Notes under the pieces: generated by a model
The model's input: only the letters and a program-made list of their open reading frames with translations
Database searches by the model: none
Told to the model about the DNA's origin: nothing
Shown: positions 9,730 to 21,739 of the stretch, in pieces
Numbering within the stretch: the stretch's first letter is position 1
Layout of the letters: each line of letters opens with the position of its first letter
Made by a program: the position numbers and the translations under genes
From: Petunia secreta
Taxonomy: Eukaryota; Streptophyta; Magnoliopsida; Solanales; Solanaceae
DNA length: 64,000 bases
Reading direction: 5' to 3'
Assembly: GCA_029990175.1 (NCBI GenBank)
Contig: JARKIP010000065.1
Coordinates: 26,328,501-26,392,500 of the forward strand

Positions 9730-10346
9730 TCAGGTGTCGTTTTTGTATAGGACCTCCCCGTTAAAAAAGAAACCATTTGCCAATCTCCTCAATGTCTTCT
9801 TTTGGAGGCTCGTCGCATCCTTTGGGTAAGTGTCATCTTTGAGAAATCCCTTGATGTCGTAGAACCAAGGTCGTCTGTCCGATGCTTCTTCAATATGGTA
9901 AAAATATGTTGGTTGCTTCCTCACTGTCACGGGTATTGAGTCAATGTAATTCTTGTTGGGGTGTCTGATCATGGAGGATATGGTGGCCAAAGTATCTGCA
10001 AACTCATTTTGTAACCAAGTACATGTCGGAACTCTATTTTTGTGAATCTTTGCTTCAGTTCTTTTATGCACTCGAGGTATGGCAATATCTTGGAATTCTT
10101 TGATGTCCATTCTCCTCGGACTTGGTGCATCAGCAAATCAGAATCTCCAATTGCTAACAGTTCTTGTATGTTCATGTCTACCGCTATTCTAAGATCCAGG
10201 ATGCAAGCTTCATATTTAGCCATGTTGTTGCTGCAAGGGAACCTCAATTGTCTATGATAGGATAATGCTGACCAGTCTCTGAAATTAACATTGCTCCAAT
10301 GTCGACTCCTTTGAAATTCACCACTCCGTCGAAGAATAGTCTCCAA
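9730..10346 (-). pseudogene. Second (additional) RNase H domain of E
   Basis: Beginning in DGWRLFFDGVVNFKG at the end of the previous frame, it continues with NNMAKYEACILDLRIAVDM, LLAIGDSDLLMHQVRGEW and NEFADTLATISSM. These are the conserved blocks of the extra RNase H found between the first RNase H and integrase in Tat/Ogre elements. Two overlapping frames carry it, so at least one frameshift is present. It would help remove element RNA during reverse transcription. Confidence 0.8.
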
Positions 10347-10828
10347 CCATCATACTCTTTTGTGATATCCTCCCTTATGAACATGACTTCTTCGTCAGGG
10401 AAATAAGTGTGGAGAGGTTCATAATCATCTCCGACTAGATTTTTGGCTATATGATCTGCCAAGGCTTGAGCCTTTACCGCCTTTTGAGTGACAAAAGTAA
10501 TGTCGAATTCACTGAGTAGCATTTGCCATTTAGCCAATTTTCCAGTAGGCATTGGCTTTTGGAAGATATACTTGAGAGGAGCCATCCTTGATATCAGCAA
10601 AGTTGAGTAGGTCTTCAAGTAGTGCCTCAGCTTTTGTGCTATCCAGGTCAGCACACAGCACGTGTTCGTAGGAAGTGAATTTTTACTCAAATAGTATATT
10701 GCCTGCTCCTTTCTTCCAGTTGAGTCATGTTGCCCCAACACACAACATAATGCTGAATCTATCACGGATAGGTACACGATCAAAGGTCGCCCAGGATCGG
10801 GTGGTAGCAGCACAAGCGGACAAAACAA
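10244..10828 (-). pseudogene. First RNase H domain of E
   Basis: The blocks PLIVYLSVIDSALCCVLGQHD, QAIYYLSKN, LRHYLKTYSTLLISR and KWQMLLSEFDI are typical of the RNase H fused to Ty3/Gypsy reverse transcriptase. The frame runs on into the second RNase H (DGWRLFFDG). The first catalytic Asp is not in its usual setting, suggesting decay. Confidence 0.8.
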
Positions 10829-10915
10829 GTACTCCTTTATTCAATCAAATTCTTTTTGGCCATCTTCCGTCCATTCGATCGATGCGTCGTTCTTCAATAG
10901 CTTGATGATTGGTTC

Positions 10916-11972
10916 CTAGATAACCGTGGATTGAGCTATGAATCGGCTGATGTAGTTGAGTCTTCTCAAGAAACTCATGAGCTCTTTCTTGTTTTTTGGC
11001 GGCGGCAATTCTTTACTGGCTTTGATCTTGGATAGATCTAACTCGATGCCCCTTCTACTGACAATGAAACCTAGAAGCTTCCCTGTTGAAACACCAAAAG
11101 CACACTTTGCTGGATTTAGTTTCAAGTTATATCTACGCAAGCGATTGAAAAACTTGTGCAAATTGTCAAGGTGCACTGAGCTCTTCTTTGACTTGATGAT
11201 CACGTCGTCCACGTACACTTATATTTCCTTATGCATCAAGTCATGAAACATAGTCGTCATTGCCCTTATGTAAGTTGCCCCATCATTTTTCAACCCAAAT
11301 GGCATGACTTTGTAGCAATAAGTCCCCCAAGATGTAGTGAAAGTTGTCTCTCGACGTCTTCTTCATCCATGAGCACTTGATGATAGCTGGCAAAACAATC
11401 CATGAAAACTGTAGTTCATGTTTCGCACAATTATCAATCAGGATGTGTATATTCGCCAAAAGAAAATCATCTTTTGGGCTTGCTTTATTCATATCTCTAT
11501 AGTCTACACAAACTCTGAGTTTCCCATCTTTATTTGGCACTGGAAAAATGTTGGCTAGCCAAGTTGGGTATTTGACTGTTTTCAAGATTCCTGTATTGAG
11601 CTACTTGGTCACCTCTTCCCCAATCTTCAGCAAGGTCGATAACCTGAAATTTCAGGCTTTTTGCTTGACTGGCGGAAAGCCTGGATTGATGGGCAATTTT
11701 TGAGCTACCATGTCCGTGCTTCTATCAGTCATGTCATCATATGACCATGCGAACACATCCTTATATTCTTTAAGAAACTCAGTATACTGCTTTTTATCTT
11801 TGGCAGTGAGATGCACACTAATTCTTGTCTCTTTTACAGTTTCACCATCTCCTAAATTTATCACCTCAGTCTCTTCTAGATTTGGTTTGAGCTTATTATC
11901 AAATCTCTCAATTTCCTCTTGCGTGGCTTCATCAAATTTATCATAGTAAAAATCAGTTTCCTCAAGCTCCAT
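10916..11972 (-). pseudogene. rt: Reverse transcriptase of E, broken
   Basis: It copies element RNA into DNA inside the particle. The linker contains DVFAWSYDDM and LPINPGFPPVKQKA (11972-11652). The fingers follow with YPTWLANIFPVPNKDGKLRVCVDYRDMNKA (11585-11283), and the catalytic YVDD box is at 11218-11207 (MYVDDVIIKSKK), then the thumb with AKCAFGVSTGKLLGFIVS. The three pieces lie in different frames or are separated by stops near 11640 and 11280-11220, so no continuous enzyme is encoded. Confidence 0.88.
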
Positions 11973-12303
11973 AGTTTCATTACACGTTGCGGTTGTGGAC
12001 TCAATGGAATTATTAGTTTGAATGCTGAAAAATAAAATATTGCGAAATTAAAAGATTAAAAAAAATTGAAGGGAAATAGTGCGATATTTTATTTATGAAT
12101 ACTTGCAAAACAAAGTTTGTAGGGAGACATGTGAGAAAGAAAAGGAAATGCAAGCTCCACGACTCAAGGTCGGGTTTTATTTTAGAAAGCATGAAATAAT
12201 CTCTATCCCCTAGCTCTACCAAGGTCCTCGGTAAGCTCGGGACCGGTTTCTGATCCAGTTGTTCAGTGCGGCTCTAGATTCAGTTTTTGCCAACCCAGGA
12301 GGT

Positions 12304-12663
12304 TCAACATGCTCTTTCTAGGATCACACAGCAGTCTTCATCAGATATGAACAACTTTTGCACTCCTGCCAACAAGTCCTCTTTAGCGTCAGCAGTCTTC
12401 ACTTCAACCCCTTCCGCTGCAAATACCTCCCCCTTGTGACCATCTAAGTATCCAGACGAGACGAAAATATGTACGAGAGTCTTGGTGCTTTTCTTGTAGA
12501 ATTTGAAGTCCAATGATGCTTCCTCTATGCTCTTCTCATAAGTCACAATGTACCCTATGCCAGATTTCTCATTGTCGGGCCTCATCACAATTTGAATTGG
12601 TTCGATCATGCCGTCTAGGTTCTTGCCCAAACCTTTCCCGGGTTCGTAGCCTTGCTTTATCAT
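12304..12663 (-). pseudogene. G-patch-like domain between protease and reverse transcriptase, E
   Basis: The frame opens MIKQGYEPGKGLGKNLDGM, a glycine-rich G-patch pattern. Such a domain between protease and polymerase is known in Tat/Ogre-type elements and in some animal retroviruses, where it is thought to bind nucleic acid. The rest of the 119 residues shows nothing I recognise. Stops separate it from both neighbours. Confidence 0.7.
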
Positions 12664-12892
12664 GATGCCTACGACCCAGTCTCCAGGCTATTTTGCAGCT
12701 TATGGGAGTATATACGACTCTTCAATCACAACCTCCATAGGTTCAGGTGTTTTATGTAGCCACACTTGCCCTTTGTTTCTTCAGAAATGTGCTTCTAATT
12801 AGGACGCGCATTAGGTGAGTATATTGGTTGGTTCTCTGTTTTAGCAGGTAAGGTCTCACGAAATTCGCGTGAGGGCACACCCCAGGCAGATA

Positions 12893-13714
12893 TTACCGGC
12901 TCTCAGACACAGTTTCTTCCTTCATAGCCTTTGCCTCGACCAACCAAATAAGCGCTATAGAAGCTTCTCCTTTTCTCTTCAATCCCAGGCGGTGTGTTGA
13001 CCAATTAGGAGCAAAGTGTGCAGTATAATCTCCTCGGACTGCGTCGATGAAACGCCAAATTTTGTTGTAGTTCTTGCGATGTCCTCCTTGAGTACCTTGT
13101 ACTGCTCCCACAAGCTCTACAGTATAGAAAGTCTGCCCATCGGGAACATTCCCTTCAATTTCCGGTATGGTTTGTTCACTGTAGATTGAGTTGTTCCCTT
13201 CGTCGAATACTACCACCTCTTTTTTGTCCAATTCGAACTTCACTGTCTGGTGTAACGTATAAGGCACCGCTCCAGCTATGTTAACCCAAGGTCTCCCCAG
13301 CAGTAGGTTGTAAGAAGCGGAGATGTCCATGACATAAAATTCAGCATTGAACTCCACGGGACCGACCATGATGGTTTAGTCAATTTCCCCAATGGTGCTT
13401 CTTTGCGATCCATCAAACACTTTTACTATCATGTCACTCTCTCTTATCTTGCTTTGATCAATTCCCATTCTTTTTAGAGTGATGAATGGGAATATGTTCA
13501 AACCAAAACCTCCGTCAATCAAAACCCTCCCTACGAACCAGTCTTTGCATTTGATGGTGACGTGCAAAGCCTTGTTGTGACTTAATCTCTCTGGCGGTAG
13601 TTCATCTTCGTGGAAGGAAATTCGATTGGATTCCATGACTTTCCCGACCATGCTAGCAAGATTCTCAACTGTGGTATCCACCGGGACATGTGCTTCATCT
13701 AACTCTTTCATCAA
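12893..13714 (-). pseudogene. pro: Aspartic protease region of E
   Basis: It cuts the polyprotein. The catalytic-site text is VGRVLIDGGFGLNIFP (in 13714-13376), where the usual small residue after Asp-x-Gly is changed to Phe. The second half (13369-12893) has the flap-to-helix block ISASYNLLLGRPWVN. A stop between 13376 and 13369 splits the two halves. Confidence 0.8.
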
Positions 13715-13912
13715 GGCATTTCGGTGGCTCTCCGACTTGAGGAGTAAATTTAAGACGGAGATTTGTTAGGGAGTCTTGCCCAAATGTTCAACCACAGAGT
13801 ATTCTTTTGCTTGCACTTTCCCCCACAGTTCTTTAGACTCCTCCTCGCTGATGCCTTATCTACATTGAACAAGATGCTCAAGAGTATAAATCCTCCCACT
13901 CCTAGTCATCCC

Positions 13913-14485
13913 TTATGCAGCAACAGTCTCAACTGTCGATTTACCCTTCTTCTCTGTTTCGTAATCCTTTGGTACCGCCTTGTCACTATATGGGGGAACT
14001 ACGCCAACGTAGAATTTTGGAGCTATTTCTACCTCAATAGGCTCTAGTGCTTTAGCCGCTTGGCCAACAGAAGCAGGTGCTGGTGTGGCTCCCTTTGCTT
14101 TGACAATGGTTCCCTCCAAATTGCATTTTTCGTCCAACTCGATCAAGTTCACCCTATTGTCCCCATGGTTAGGCAGAGGGTTATTGTGCACATTTGGAGT
14201 TTTCAAGTGGATCACCTTTTGATCGATCAGGTCTTACATTTGATCTCTTAGAGCGTAGCACTTTTTGGTATCATGACCAGGTCCTCTTGAGTGATAGACA
14301 CAACTTTTGGTTTGGTCAAAGTAGGGTGTTATACTATCAACAAAATGCGTATTTATTTTCCTTGCATCAAGAATTGACAGATTTCCCTCCCATTGTTTCC
14401 TTTTCTTCCAATGGCACTGACTTAAAATAATCTCCCCATCCCTTGAGCAAGTCTTGCAGATTCCCAACGGCTTGCTTGCTGCCAT
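13913..14485 (-). pseudogene. gag: C-terminal gag remnant of E with a Cys/His motif
   Basis: CVYHSRGPGHDTKKC near 14300 is the atypical Cys-His motif of Tat gag, as also in H (YCAYHAEFAKHDTEEC). After one stop the frame continues with MIHLKTPNVHNNPLPNHGD to 13913. The upstream gag core seen in H (LPPGFKVPKFDMYDGHSDP) is not found in E, so the capsid part appears deleted. Confidence 0.75.
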
Positions 14486-14499
14486 GATTTTGCCTGTCC

Positions 14500-14872
14500 A
14501 ATACTTAAGCTAATCCCCTTTGATCCTTTCCTTGTATTGCCTCCTCATCTCCCTCTCTTGTGTAACCCTTAACTCCTTCTTATTTTGGTCGAACTTAAGT
14601 TGTAGTTTCTTATACTTTTCAGTGACATTTGGAGCTTCGGCTTTTCTTTTCAGCGTAGTCTTTGATCAGAAATTTTCTCTATCTTCATTGAGCCACTGAG
14701 GATAAGTCAAAGTAGCAACGGGGTTCACCCTGCTGTCTCGGCCACGATAAAATTGCATAGTAAGCCTTCCTTCCCCCATTGTCAATATCGTACCAACCAT
14801 CGGATGCTCAATTTCCTTTATGTCAATGTTGAAACTTCTCCCTTTTGTCTGCTGAGGAGTTTGTTGTGTCAT
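14500..14872 (-). pseudogene. Charged linker between ORF1 and gag tail, E
   Basis: MTQQTPQQTKGRSFNIDIKE opens a short frame (14872-14666). It is followed by a Lys/Glu-rich, probably coiled-coil stretch in another frame. It looks like the end of an ORF1/gag leader region. Function unknown. Confidence 0.45.
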
Positions 14873-14899
14873 CCCTACTTGTTGGAAGATTCTTAGAGG

Positions 14900-15862
14900 A
14901 ACATAGTGGTGAGTTCCTCAGAATCCAATCAACGTCAAGAAAGTAGTGTCTTGACCTTGTATGGAAATGATGAAACCAACACAGTTTACAATTACCCACT
15001 GTACCTCTTGCAATTATTCAAATTTTGTGTACCTTCCTTGCATGTTCCCGGGGTCCTCCCATACTGTTGTTCCAGCTATGCGGGTGATATGTGAGCGAAT
15101 GCCTCCATCTCTTGATGGCCTTGGTGCTATTGGACTGATGGGGGACACTATGAAATGTTCTATCAACCATATTTGCCGCAAAAGGTTGCACCCTTCAAAG
15201 AAGTCCCCTCCCTTTCTACATTTGGTTAGAGCCCTATAAACTTCCCCCACGATCATTGGAATGAGACTCACTTGGCGCTTGTGAGCGCCTTTGTGTAACC
15301 CTTCGACTACTCATCCTAGCCTTATGTCGATCTTTTCTTCTTTCTCGGGGAAAACCATGCTCCCCAGAAAAGCAACGATGAAAGCATTTGACTCAGTCCA
15401 CTCCCAATCTTGAATTTCCCATGACCCAGTCCAATCATGCCTAAGAGTTGGATCTCCAGATCTAGAATATAAATACTCCAAAGTGACATTTCCATCATGC
15501 ACTCCTTCGATGTATAGATCATAGGAGCGTTCAAAAGCTCAATGAACTCCTTACGGTCCACGTCTCGGGGATAAATCATGGTCTCAGGTCCAGGCTCTAA
15601 CCTTCCTAGTCCTCCAAGTTCTTCTAGCATTGGTGCCAACTCAAAACCATTGAAATGAAATACTGCCCTTTTGTAGTCCCAGAAATGTGTAGCAGCCTCG
15701 ATTAAACCAGGCATGGCGGTGTAAGCCTTGAGAGCCACTAGTTCTCCCAACACCTTTTGAACATGAACCTTACTGACAACAGCCAAATCATCCCACTAGA
15801 GTCTGATCAAGTGAGGAGCTTGGGAAACAGTCTCGAATTGAAATGGACCTCTTGCAGCCATA
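14900..15862 (-). pseudogene. ORF1 copy 2 of E (DUF7745/plant-mobile-domain-like)
   Basis: Blocks in order on the minus strand are AATHFWDYKRAVFHFNGFELAPMLEELGGL (15786-15322), an inner part with NAFIVAFLGSMVFPEKE (15502-15311), and SLIPMIVGEVYRALTKCRKGGDFFEGCNLLRQIWLIEH (15271-15014). They match the ORF1 blocks of A (VHYWDADRVAFHF, LIPMIVEKMYQALEKCKK). The domain is known upstream of gag in Tat/Ogre elements and in plant host proteins; its role is unknown. At least three frame changes break it. Confidence 0.75.
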
Positions 15863-16206
15863 GTCCGAAAACAAAACAGGAAAAATAAAGATCAAAACAT
15901 TCTTATAATCTTGATCATACTTAGATAAACGATCAATATTTTGCGCAAACATTTCTTCGAATCCATGAAAAGATGCGGTTTTGTCTTGCTCAGGTTGGAA
16001 ACCCTTTCGACATTTGCAGTTGGTTCACTAATGGACTATGACGTGCCAAGGACGTATAGGCTTTCTAGGTTTGTCATGATGCAAGGAAAATAAATACGCA
16101 TTCTGTTGCCAATTATTTTCACCGATTCCCGAAACAATTTTTGAAATGCAATACATGACGACTTTGAAAATTTAAAAAAAATACAAAGAAGATGACACTT
16201 GACTAG

Positions 16207-17545
16207 GCAACACGCTCCTCCTCCAGTTTGGCTCTCTTTGCTTCTCGAGCCACCTCCTTGACTTCTTCCATAGCTTTGTTTAAGTACCCCTTGGCCGCGA
16301 CCAACTGTAGGATATCTACTTCAGCACACTCTGACTTCCATTGCTCCAGCTTCATCCGCAACGCCTGTTCGTTTCTTCCACACTTCGATTTCTTCTTTAT
16401 TTTCTTTGTCCATTTTGACAGCTTTCAACATGATCTCTCGGTATCGAATTTGAGCTTCCGCCTCGCGGTCTCTTATGTCATTCCCTCGGCTCGGCCATAC
16501 TATCACATTTCCTTTTATGCTAGAACGTAACCAACTGTTGTAAATTGTTTTGCATTCAATATTGTATCGGTCTGATGCTAATGACTCCTCCCCCATGACT
16601 TGTCTACCTACCAAGGAATTTCTAATGCTCTTGACTTTTGCAACAGTGTTTTCAGTGTAATCGAACTGATAGGCCTTCATGTCCGGTATGATTTGCTTTC
16701 TCCCCGCTTGCCTCATTGCTCTTAGTGGTTGATAGGGTTGGAGACCTCTCAATCCCATAAGTATCATAAAGGATGCCTTCTTAGAGCTGGTGATAAAATC
16801 TGATGAAGGAAACCAAGTGAACATCCATTGAATTGAATCCTCTGTTATGCTTTCAAACAATCTTACCTATTTCTTTGTGCTCCTTTGCTGCTTGAATTTT
16901 GGAATCCCGTACCGTTCTCCAACCAAGTAGTTGGAACCAGTTGGCTTAGTCAATTCTTACGCACCTCTCACTTTCTTAAAATTCTCCTTGAACCACGCTT
17001 GTAGTAGAAGGTTGCAACTTTGTAAATATTTTGCTCCTCTTTTGCAACAACCCAAAGCCCGATAAATGTCTGCCACAATCATAGGAACTATAGTATAACG
17101 ATAACCATCAATCCCATTAAATACCGCATTAGCAAATATGACAAGCCTCGAATATATGTCGTGATTCGAGCTTTCAGGGAACACCATTACTCCTAAGAAA
17201 CAAACAGCAAATGCAAATGATCTAGCTCTCCTCTAGTCATTCTAAGACTTGAACTCTTTCTTACGATCGTCGAATGCACTCAAATACCCAAACCTATTGT
17301 AAAAATAGGAAAAGGGTATTTTTCTTTTGTTGTAAAGATGTTAACTCAACATCCCCAAATCTAAACACATTTAGTTTTTCATCCCAAAATGACACTGATG
17401 CTTCAATCATTTCTCTACACTGCTCCATTTCTAATAAAGAAACCAAATGACCCAAATGTTGGCGTACTTCGGTTTGCTCGCCCAACGACAAATTATTCCA
17501 CCAATTAGTTAACAAAGGAGGTGCGCCATAGTCATTCCAAAACAA
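16207..17545 (-). pseudogene. ORF1 copy 1 of E (DUF7745/plant-mobile-domain-like)
   Basis: Blocks in order are LLTNWWNNLSLGEQTEVRQHLGHLVSLLE and ASVSFWDEKLNVFRFGDVEL (17545-17294), MVFPESSNHDIYSRLVIF and YTIVPMIVADIYRALGCCKRG (17187-16957), and a C-terminal part (16860-16321) with GLRGLQPYQPLRAMRQAGRKQ ending in a Glu/Lys-rich helix. It is the same domain as copy 2 but clearly different in sequence. Stops near 17290 and 16950 break it. Confidence 0.75.
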
Positions 17546-18210
17546 TGAAACTTTTGACTCATGATGTCCTATAAGAAAAAAAATAAATGATTAAAATTAA
17601 AAATAAATGATTAAAATTCCCTTCCCTTTTTTGAGAACAATTAGTCAAGTCAAAATGCATATTTATTTTTCTTTCCTTTTTCTTTTCTCTTCTCTCAAAT
17701 GCACATAAGCATGTCCAAACGTTCCTTCGGGGTTAAAAACCCGCCAACTAGTTTTGACAGGTTGAAGACTAGTCACTCATGGGGAGCCCTTCCTATGGTA
17801 TGATGCATGCATATTACATTCAAAGAGTGATGTAATTCTAGACACGGTTCCCCAAGGTGGAAAACAAAGGGGTGGGACCATTTGAAATTGTTGGTTGTAC
17901 CATGGACCAACTATATTCCGAAACGTCCATCCTAAAGGTTCTTTGAGGTGGAACGACCGTGAGATCCACGTAATCGCCCGTGTGCGTGGAAATTGTCGTT
18001 TTTCAGGATTGGAGGAGTATGAGTGCAATATGCCAATATTACATCAATTTTCAAATACATAAAAAAAAATAGAAAAATAAAAGAAAAACAAAAAAAAATC
18101 AAGTTAGTAAAATAATAATAATAATACGAATAATAAAATAATAATCAATCCCAAAATAAAGACTAGTTATGGTTAGGACTTTGAGTATTTCTCCAGCAGA
18201 GTCATCATTC
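17546..18210 (-). promoter_or_regulatory. Leader and primer binding site of E
   Basis: The primer site is 18190-18209, read on the minus strand as gatgactctgctggaga, beside the LTR end at 18211. It matches TGGCGACTCCGCTGGGGA with C-to-T type changes. That sequence is the complement of a plant tRNA-Arg 3' end (inferred from memory of that tRNA). The leader (17780-17990) contains the block ttggtccatggtacaaccaa, shared with the A and A2 leaders. Confidence 0.75.
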
Positions 18211-21200
18211 TGTCATACCTGGTTTTAAACTCAACTAGGAGTGAGTCAGGTTTCAGGTTTGACTGGGTAACTCATTAGAGTTAGAAATTGGAGTCGCCAC
18301 CTAATATGGATTTCAAAGGTGTATTAGGTCACCTACATGTCTAAGGTTGGGTCTTTATTAAACCGGTCTAATTTTAGAGATTCAATGGGTAAGAAGTCCA
18401 ATTGACTCGGGGAAGAAGGAGTTAGGCACTTCCCCAAGTCCCACGAAAAGTGGTTCCCGCCCTAGCCTATATTTTGGGATGTTCAAATAAGCTACAAGAT
18501 ATCATTACGTTCACAAGACAAGATACTTCTTAAAAGAGGTCACATTTACAACTAAATTAGAGAGTTGTATCTATTTATGCAAAGTATAGCAAGTCTAGGT
18601 AGCATACATGATTTGGGCTTTATATTTTACAAATACAGCCTACATTTCACGCCTACTCGCGCTTTTGGCCTCTAGTATAAATGCCTAATCGAAAGTGGTT
18701 AAATTTGCAAACAAGTATTTTAAAACAACATAGTTTTACAATTTTAAAGGGCTGAATTAATGTTGCAAAACAGGCATGTTTTATAAATAATTTTCAGATT
18801 TGGTCAAAAACCAATTGAGGGTTGTTTTTGAAATAAAATATTAGCCATTTAGGGTCGGTGTTACTCGTCATTAATTGTCGAGCCCTAACCTTAATGGCCA
18901 TTGATCTAAGGGGTCAGTTTTGGAATATAAATAGGTAGGCTGTTTTAAAAAATGGGTTCAAAAAATGCACGTAAATGCAAATAAGGACTGCCACACATAA
19001 ATATACATATAAGTATGCAAATATATGGAATGTTAAGTAATATATGTTAAGAAAATACCTATGAGAGTTATATAATTGACCCCTAATGCTTGTACCCCTA
19101 TTTGAAAGTGTCTTTTTTATACACATAAAGGCCCTATTTGAAAGTGTTTTTGGGCCTGGATCAAAAAGAAAAAGAAAGGAAGACTTGATTTTATAGAAAC
19201 AGTCACGTATCAAGCAGTATTAGCACATATAGCCCTCGTTTTAAGAAAATCATGCTTTTCGAAGTAGTTTAAGGACAAAATCTGTTGTGCACTGGTTTTT
19301 AGTCGACTAAGAGTTAAATTCGTCATTAAAATCACAAAATTCTATAGATGATATTAATTTTTAAAACCATTAAACCTTTACAAGTTAAATTCTGCTCTTA
19401 AACATTTAAATGCCATGACACAGTCACACATAAAGAGAGTGAGAGGGATAAGAAAGAGCCCCTGGGTGGCCTATTTGCACAGCCTCATATGTGTGCACCC
19501 TGTTTTAAAGGAATACAAGCAGGGAATCCTAACAAATATACATGAAAAGGGGCAGTTCCTAAATGGGAATGACACGCAGAAAGGAAGAAGATCTAAAAGT
19601 ATGTTTATCATCACAATATCAGTATTAAGTAAGCACTGTATAGTGCTATCATCATGGTCACTTAAAATCTTTATACCTGTGGTTAAAATAGAATTGGTAT
19701 GGCTTGATAGAGCCATCCAAACAAGCTGTACATAGAAGATTAGTAGGAAGGGCAGATATAAATGATCACACAAACTTATTCATTTTCAGACAAGATCGAG
19801 GAAAGGCTAATAGGCAGTTATAGTGAGGCTAACACAAAAAAAAAAAAAAAAAAAGGTTAAAACAACTGGCAACCAGGCATAGGTGAGTAAATAAGTGCAA
19901 TATGTAATCAGGATTAAGGAGATACCTTGTAGCAGTGTCAGACAAGTAACAAAAAGCATATAGATGATCAGTACTTGTACAAGCAGAACCAGGAAGCAAA
20001 CAGAACAAGAGTCTTCTAGTGACTTTTAAAAGAAAATCAGAGGGGGAAGACGTGTATGCCTTTGAAGTGCTCTATATGGATGTGTAAGACTTATTTTTTA
20101 ATGAGAGGATTAGTCGACTTATATAGGTATGAGGAGTGGGGGTTTGAATTTAAAAGGGTAATCACCTATAAGGCAGGACAATATTCTCCAAGAATCAGGG
20201 GGACATACTTAGGTGTTACTTCCATATATGGCATCAATCAGAATCCTAAATTTAGGGCAAACAAACCTCTTAACAAATATAGTTTCTCCTCTTTAAACCT
20301 AACAAGGACTAGGTTCAAAATCAATGTTCTACACTGATTTAGGCTCGGCAGTAATTTAACAAATTTTGAAAGGATCATATCAATTACCATAACAAAATTC
20401 CCTTTTTAAGTGCCAATTACAAATTCAAATTAGGCTTAATCATGTTCCCATTACATCACAATTTTGGTTTTAATCCAAAAAAAATTCTATGGTTATCAAA
20501 ATCAACACATTTCAAAATAGAAAGTTATATACAATGTAATGAGCATGAACAACCAATTTGAAACTGTTAGAAGCTCAAAACTTGCATCTTAATAGAAGTG
20601 ATCGGAGAACCAACAACAAGCATATCACATTCAACATGCAAGAATTTCAAAGTAATTTTTAACGAATCAGTGAACTAATTAAGAGTTAATTGGCAATAGG
20701 AATTTTAACTAGTAAATTCAACATACAAGCATGTTAGTACATAGAAAAATTGGGCAAGTTTTAGGCTCAAACAACCACATAGGTTCAGAGATAAAAAGAT
20801 AAAAAGGATTAGCGTTATCGTTTCTAAATCGGAGTCGGGTTGATCTTGACCCGTCTCGAACGCATTTGTGTGAAGGTGTTTCTTCCTTCTTTAGAAGCGA
20901 TGATGCCATAAGCTCCATTTAATCATGACCTGAATATTTTTTTGCGACAGAAACTTCCTTCGACGGGGGTCAATTTGACCTTTGTTCGAATATCAACAAA
21001 ATTGTATGGGTTTTGTAGCGGATGAGAAGAGGAGTACAAATATATAATTTGTTTCGGATTCCGCTAGTGGGAGTGGCCGGAAATCACCAGGATCAGTGGC
21101 AATTGGGTTTTTCGCAGAGAGAGAGAGAATAAGGACGAGGCGGCTGAGTGTGTTGAGAGGAAAATAAAATGGGTTTTAGGATTTGGGGGTGGAGTGTGTA

Positions 21201-21734
21201 GTTAAAAATGGAAGGTTTATCCCTAGCCATTGGATCGGCCAATTAGACGGTCTGGATTAAACCATGTAGGCAATGATGTGTATAAGTGGGGTGTGAAGTG
21301 TAAAAAATGTTGAGGTGTATGTGTGTATGTGTATGTGTATATATGTATATATTGTGTATAAAAATACATATAATTGTATAAAATGCATATAAATGCGTGG
21401 AAAAATTGTGTAGAATACTTATAAAAATTATAAAAAATGAAAAAATTAATTGTGAGAACTAAATGATTTAGAAACCCTATTATTTTATGTTTTAAAAATA
21501 ATTTAGGCAATTTTGTCCGGAATGCGAATAATTGCGAGGAATTATGACGAAATATGAAAATTTTATAAAATTGTGGTATCTTGTGCAAATACCTTTAAAA
21601 TAGCCTAACTGATGTGCGTACATGAAGTCGTGACTTAGAACAAGAGTGAGTGTATGGTAAATGTGTGGTTATCAATGTAAATTTGTTCGAATAAAAGGTC
21701 ATCGAAACAGGAGAGACAAATTTAGCTGTCAACA
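18211..21734 (-). repeat. 5' LTR of element E (3.5 kb)
   Basis: It runs from TGTCATAC next to the primer site to TGTCAACA at 21734, so it has proper TG...CA ends on the minus strand. Positions 18211-20868 match the left LTR; 20869-21734 has no partner there. It contains an A-run near 19836-19854. No coding sequence is evident. Confidence 0.88.
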
Positions 21735-21739
21735 CCCCT

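Larger units (their letters stand above)
5763..21734 (-). mobile_element. Element E: full-length but decayed Tat/Ogre-like Ty3/Gypsy retrotransposon
   Basis: It is read on the minus strand: 5' LTR (18211-21734), primer site, leader, two ORF1-type domains, gag tail, protease, G-patch, reverse transcriptase, two RNase H domains, integrase, 3' LTR (5763-8416). Flanks carry a 5-bp duplication CCCCT (5758-5762 and 21735-21739). The total is about 16 kb. Dual RNase H, an ORF upstream of gag and the tRNA-Arg-type primer site are Tat/Ogre traits. Every coding part has frameshifts or stops, so it cannot act alone. Confidence 0.92.
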
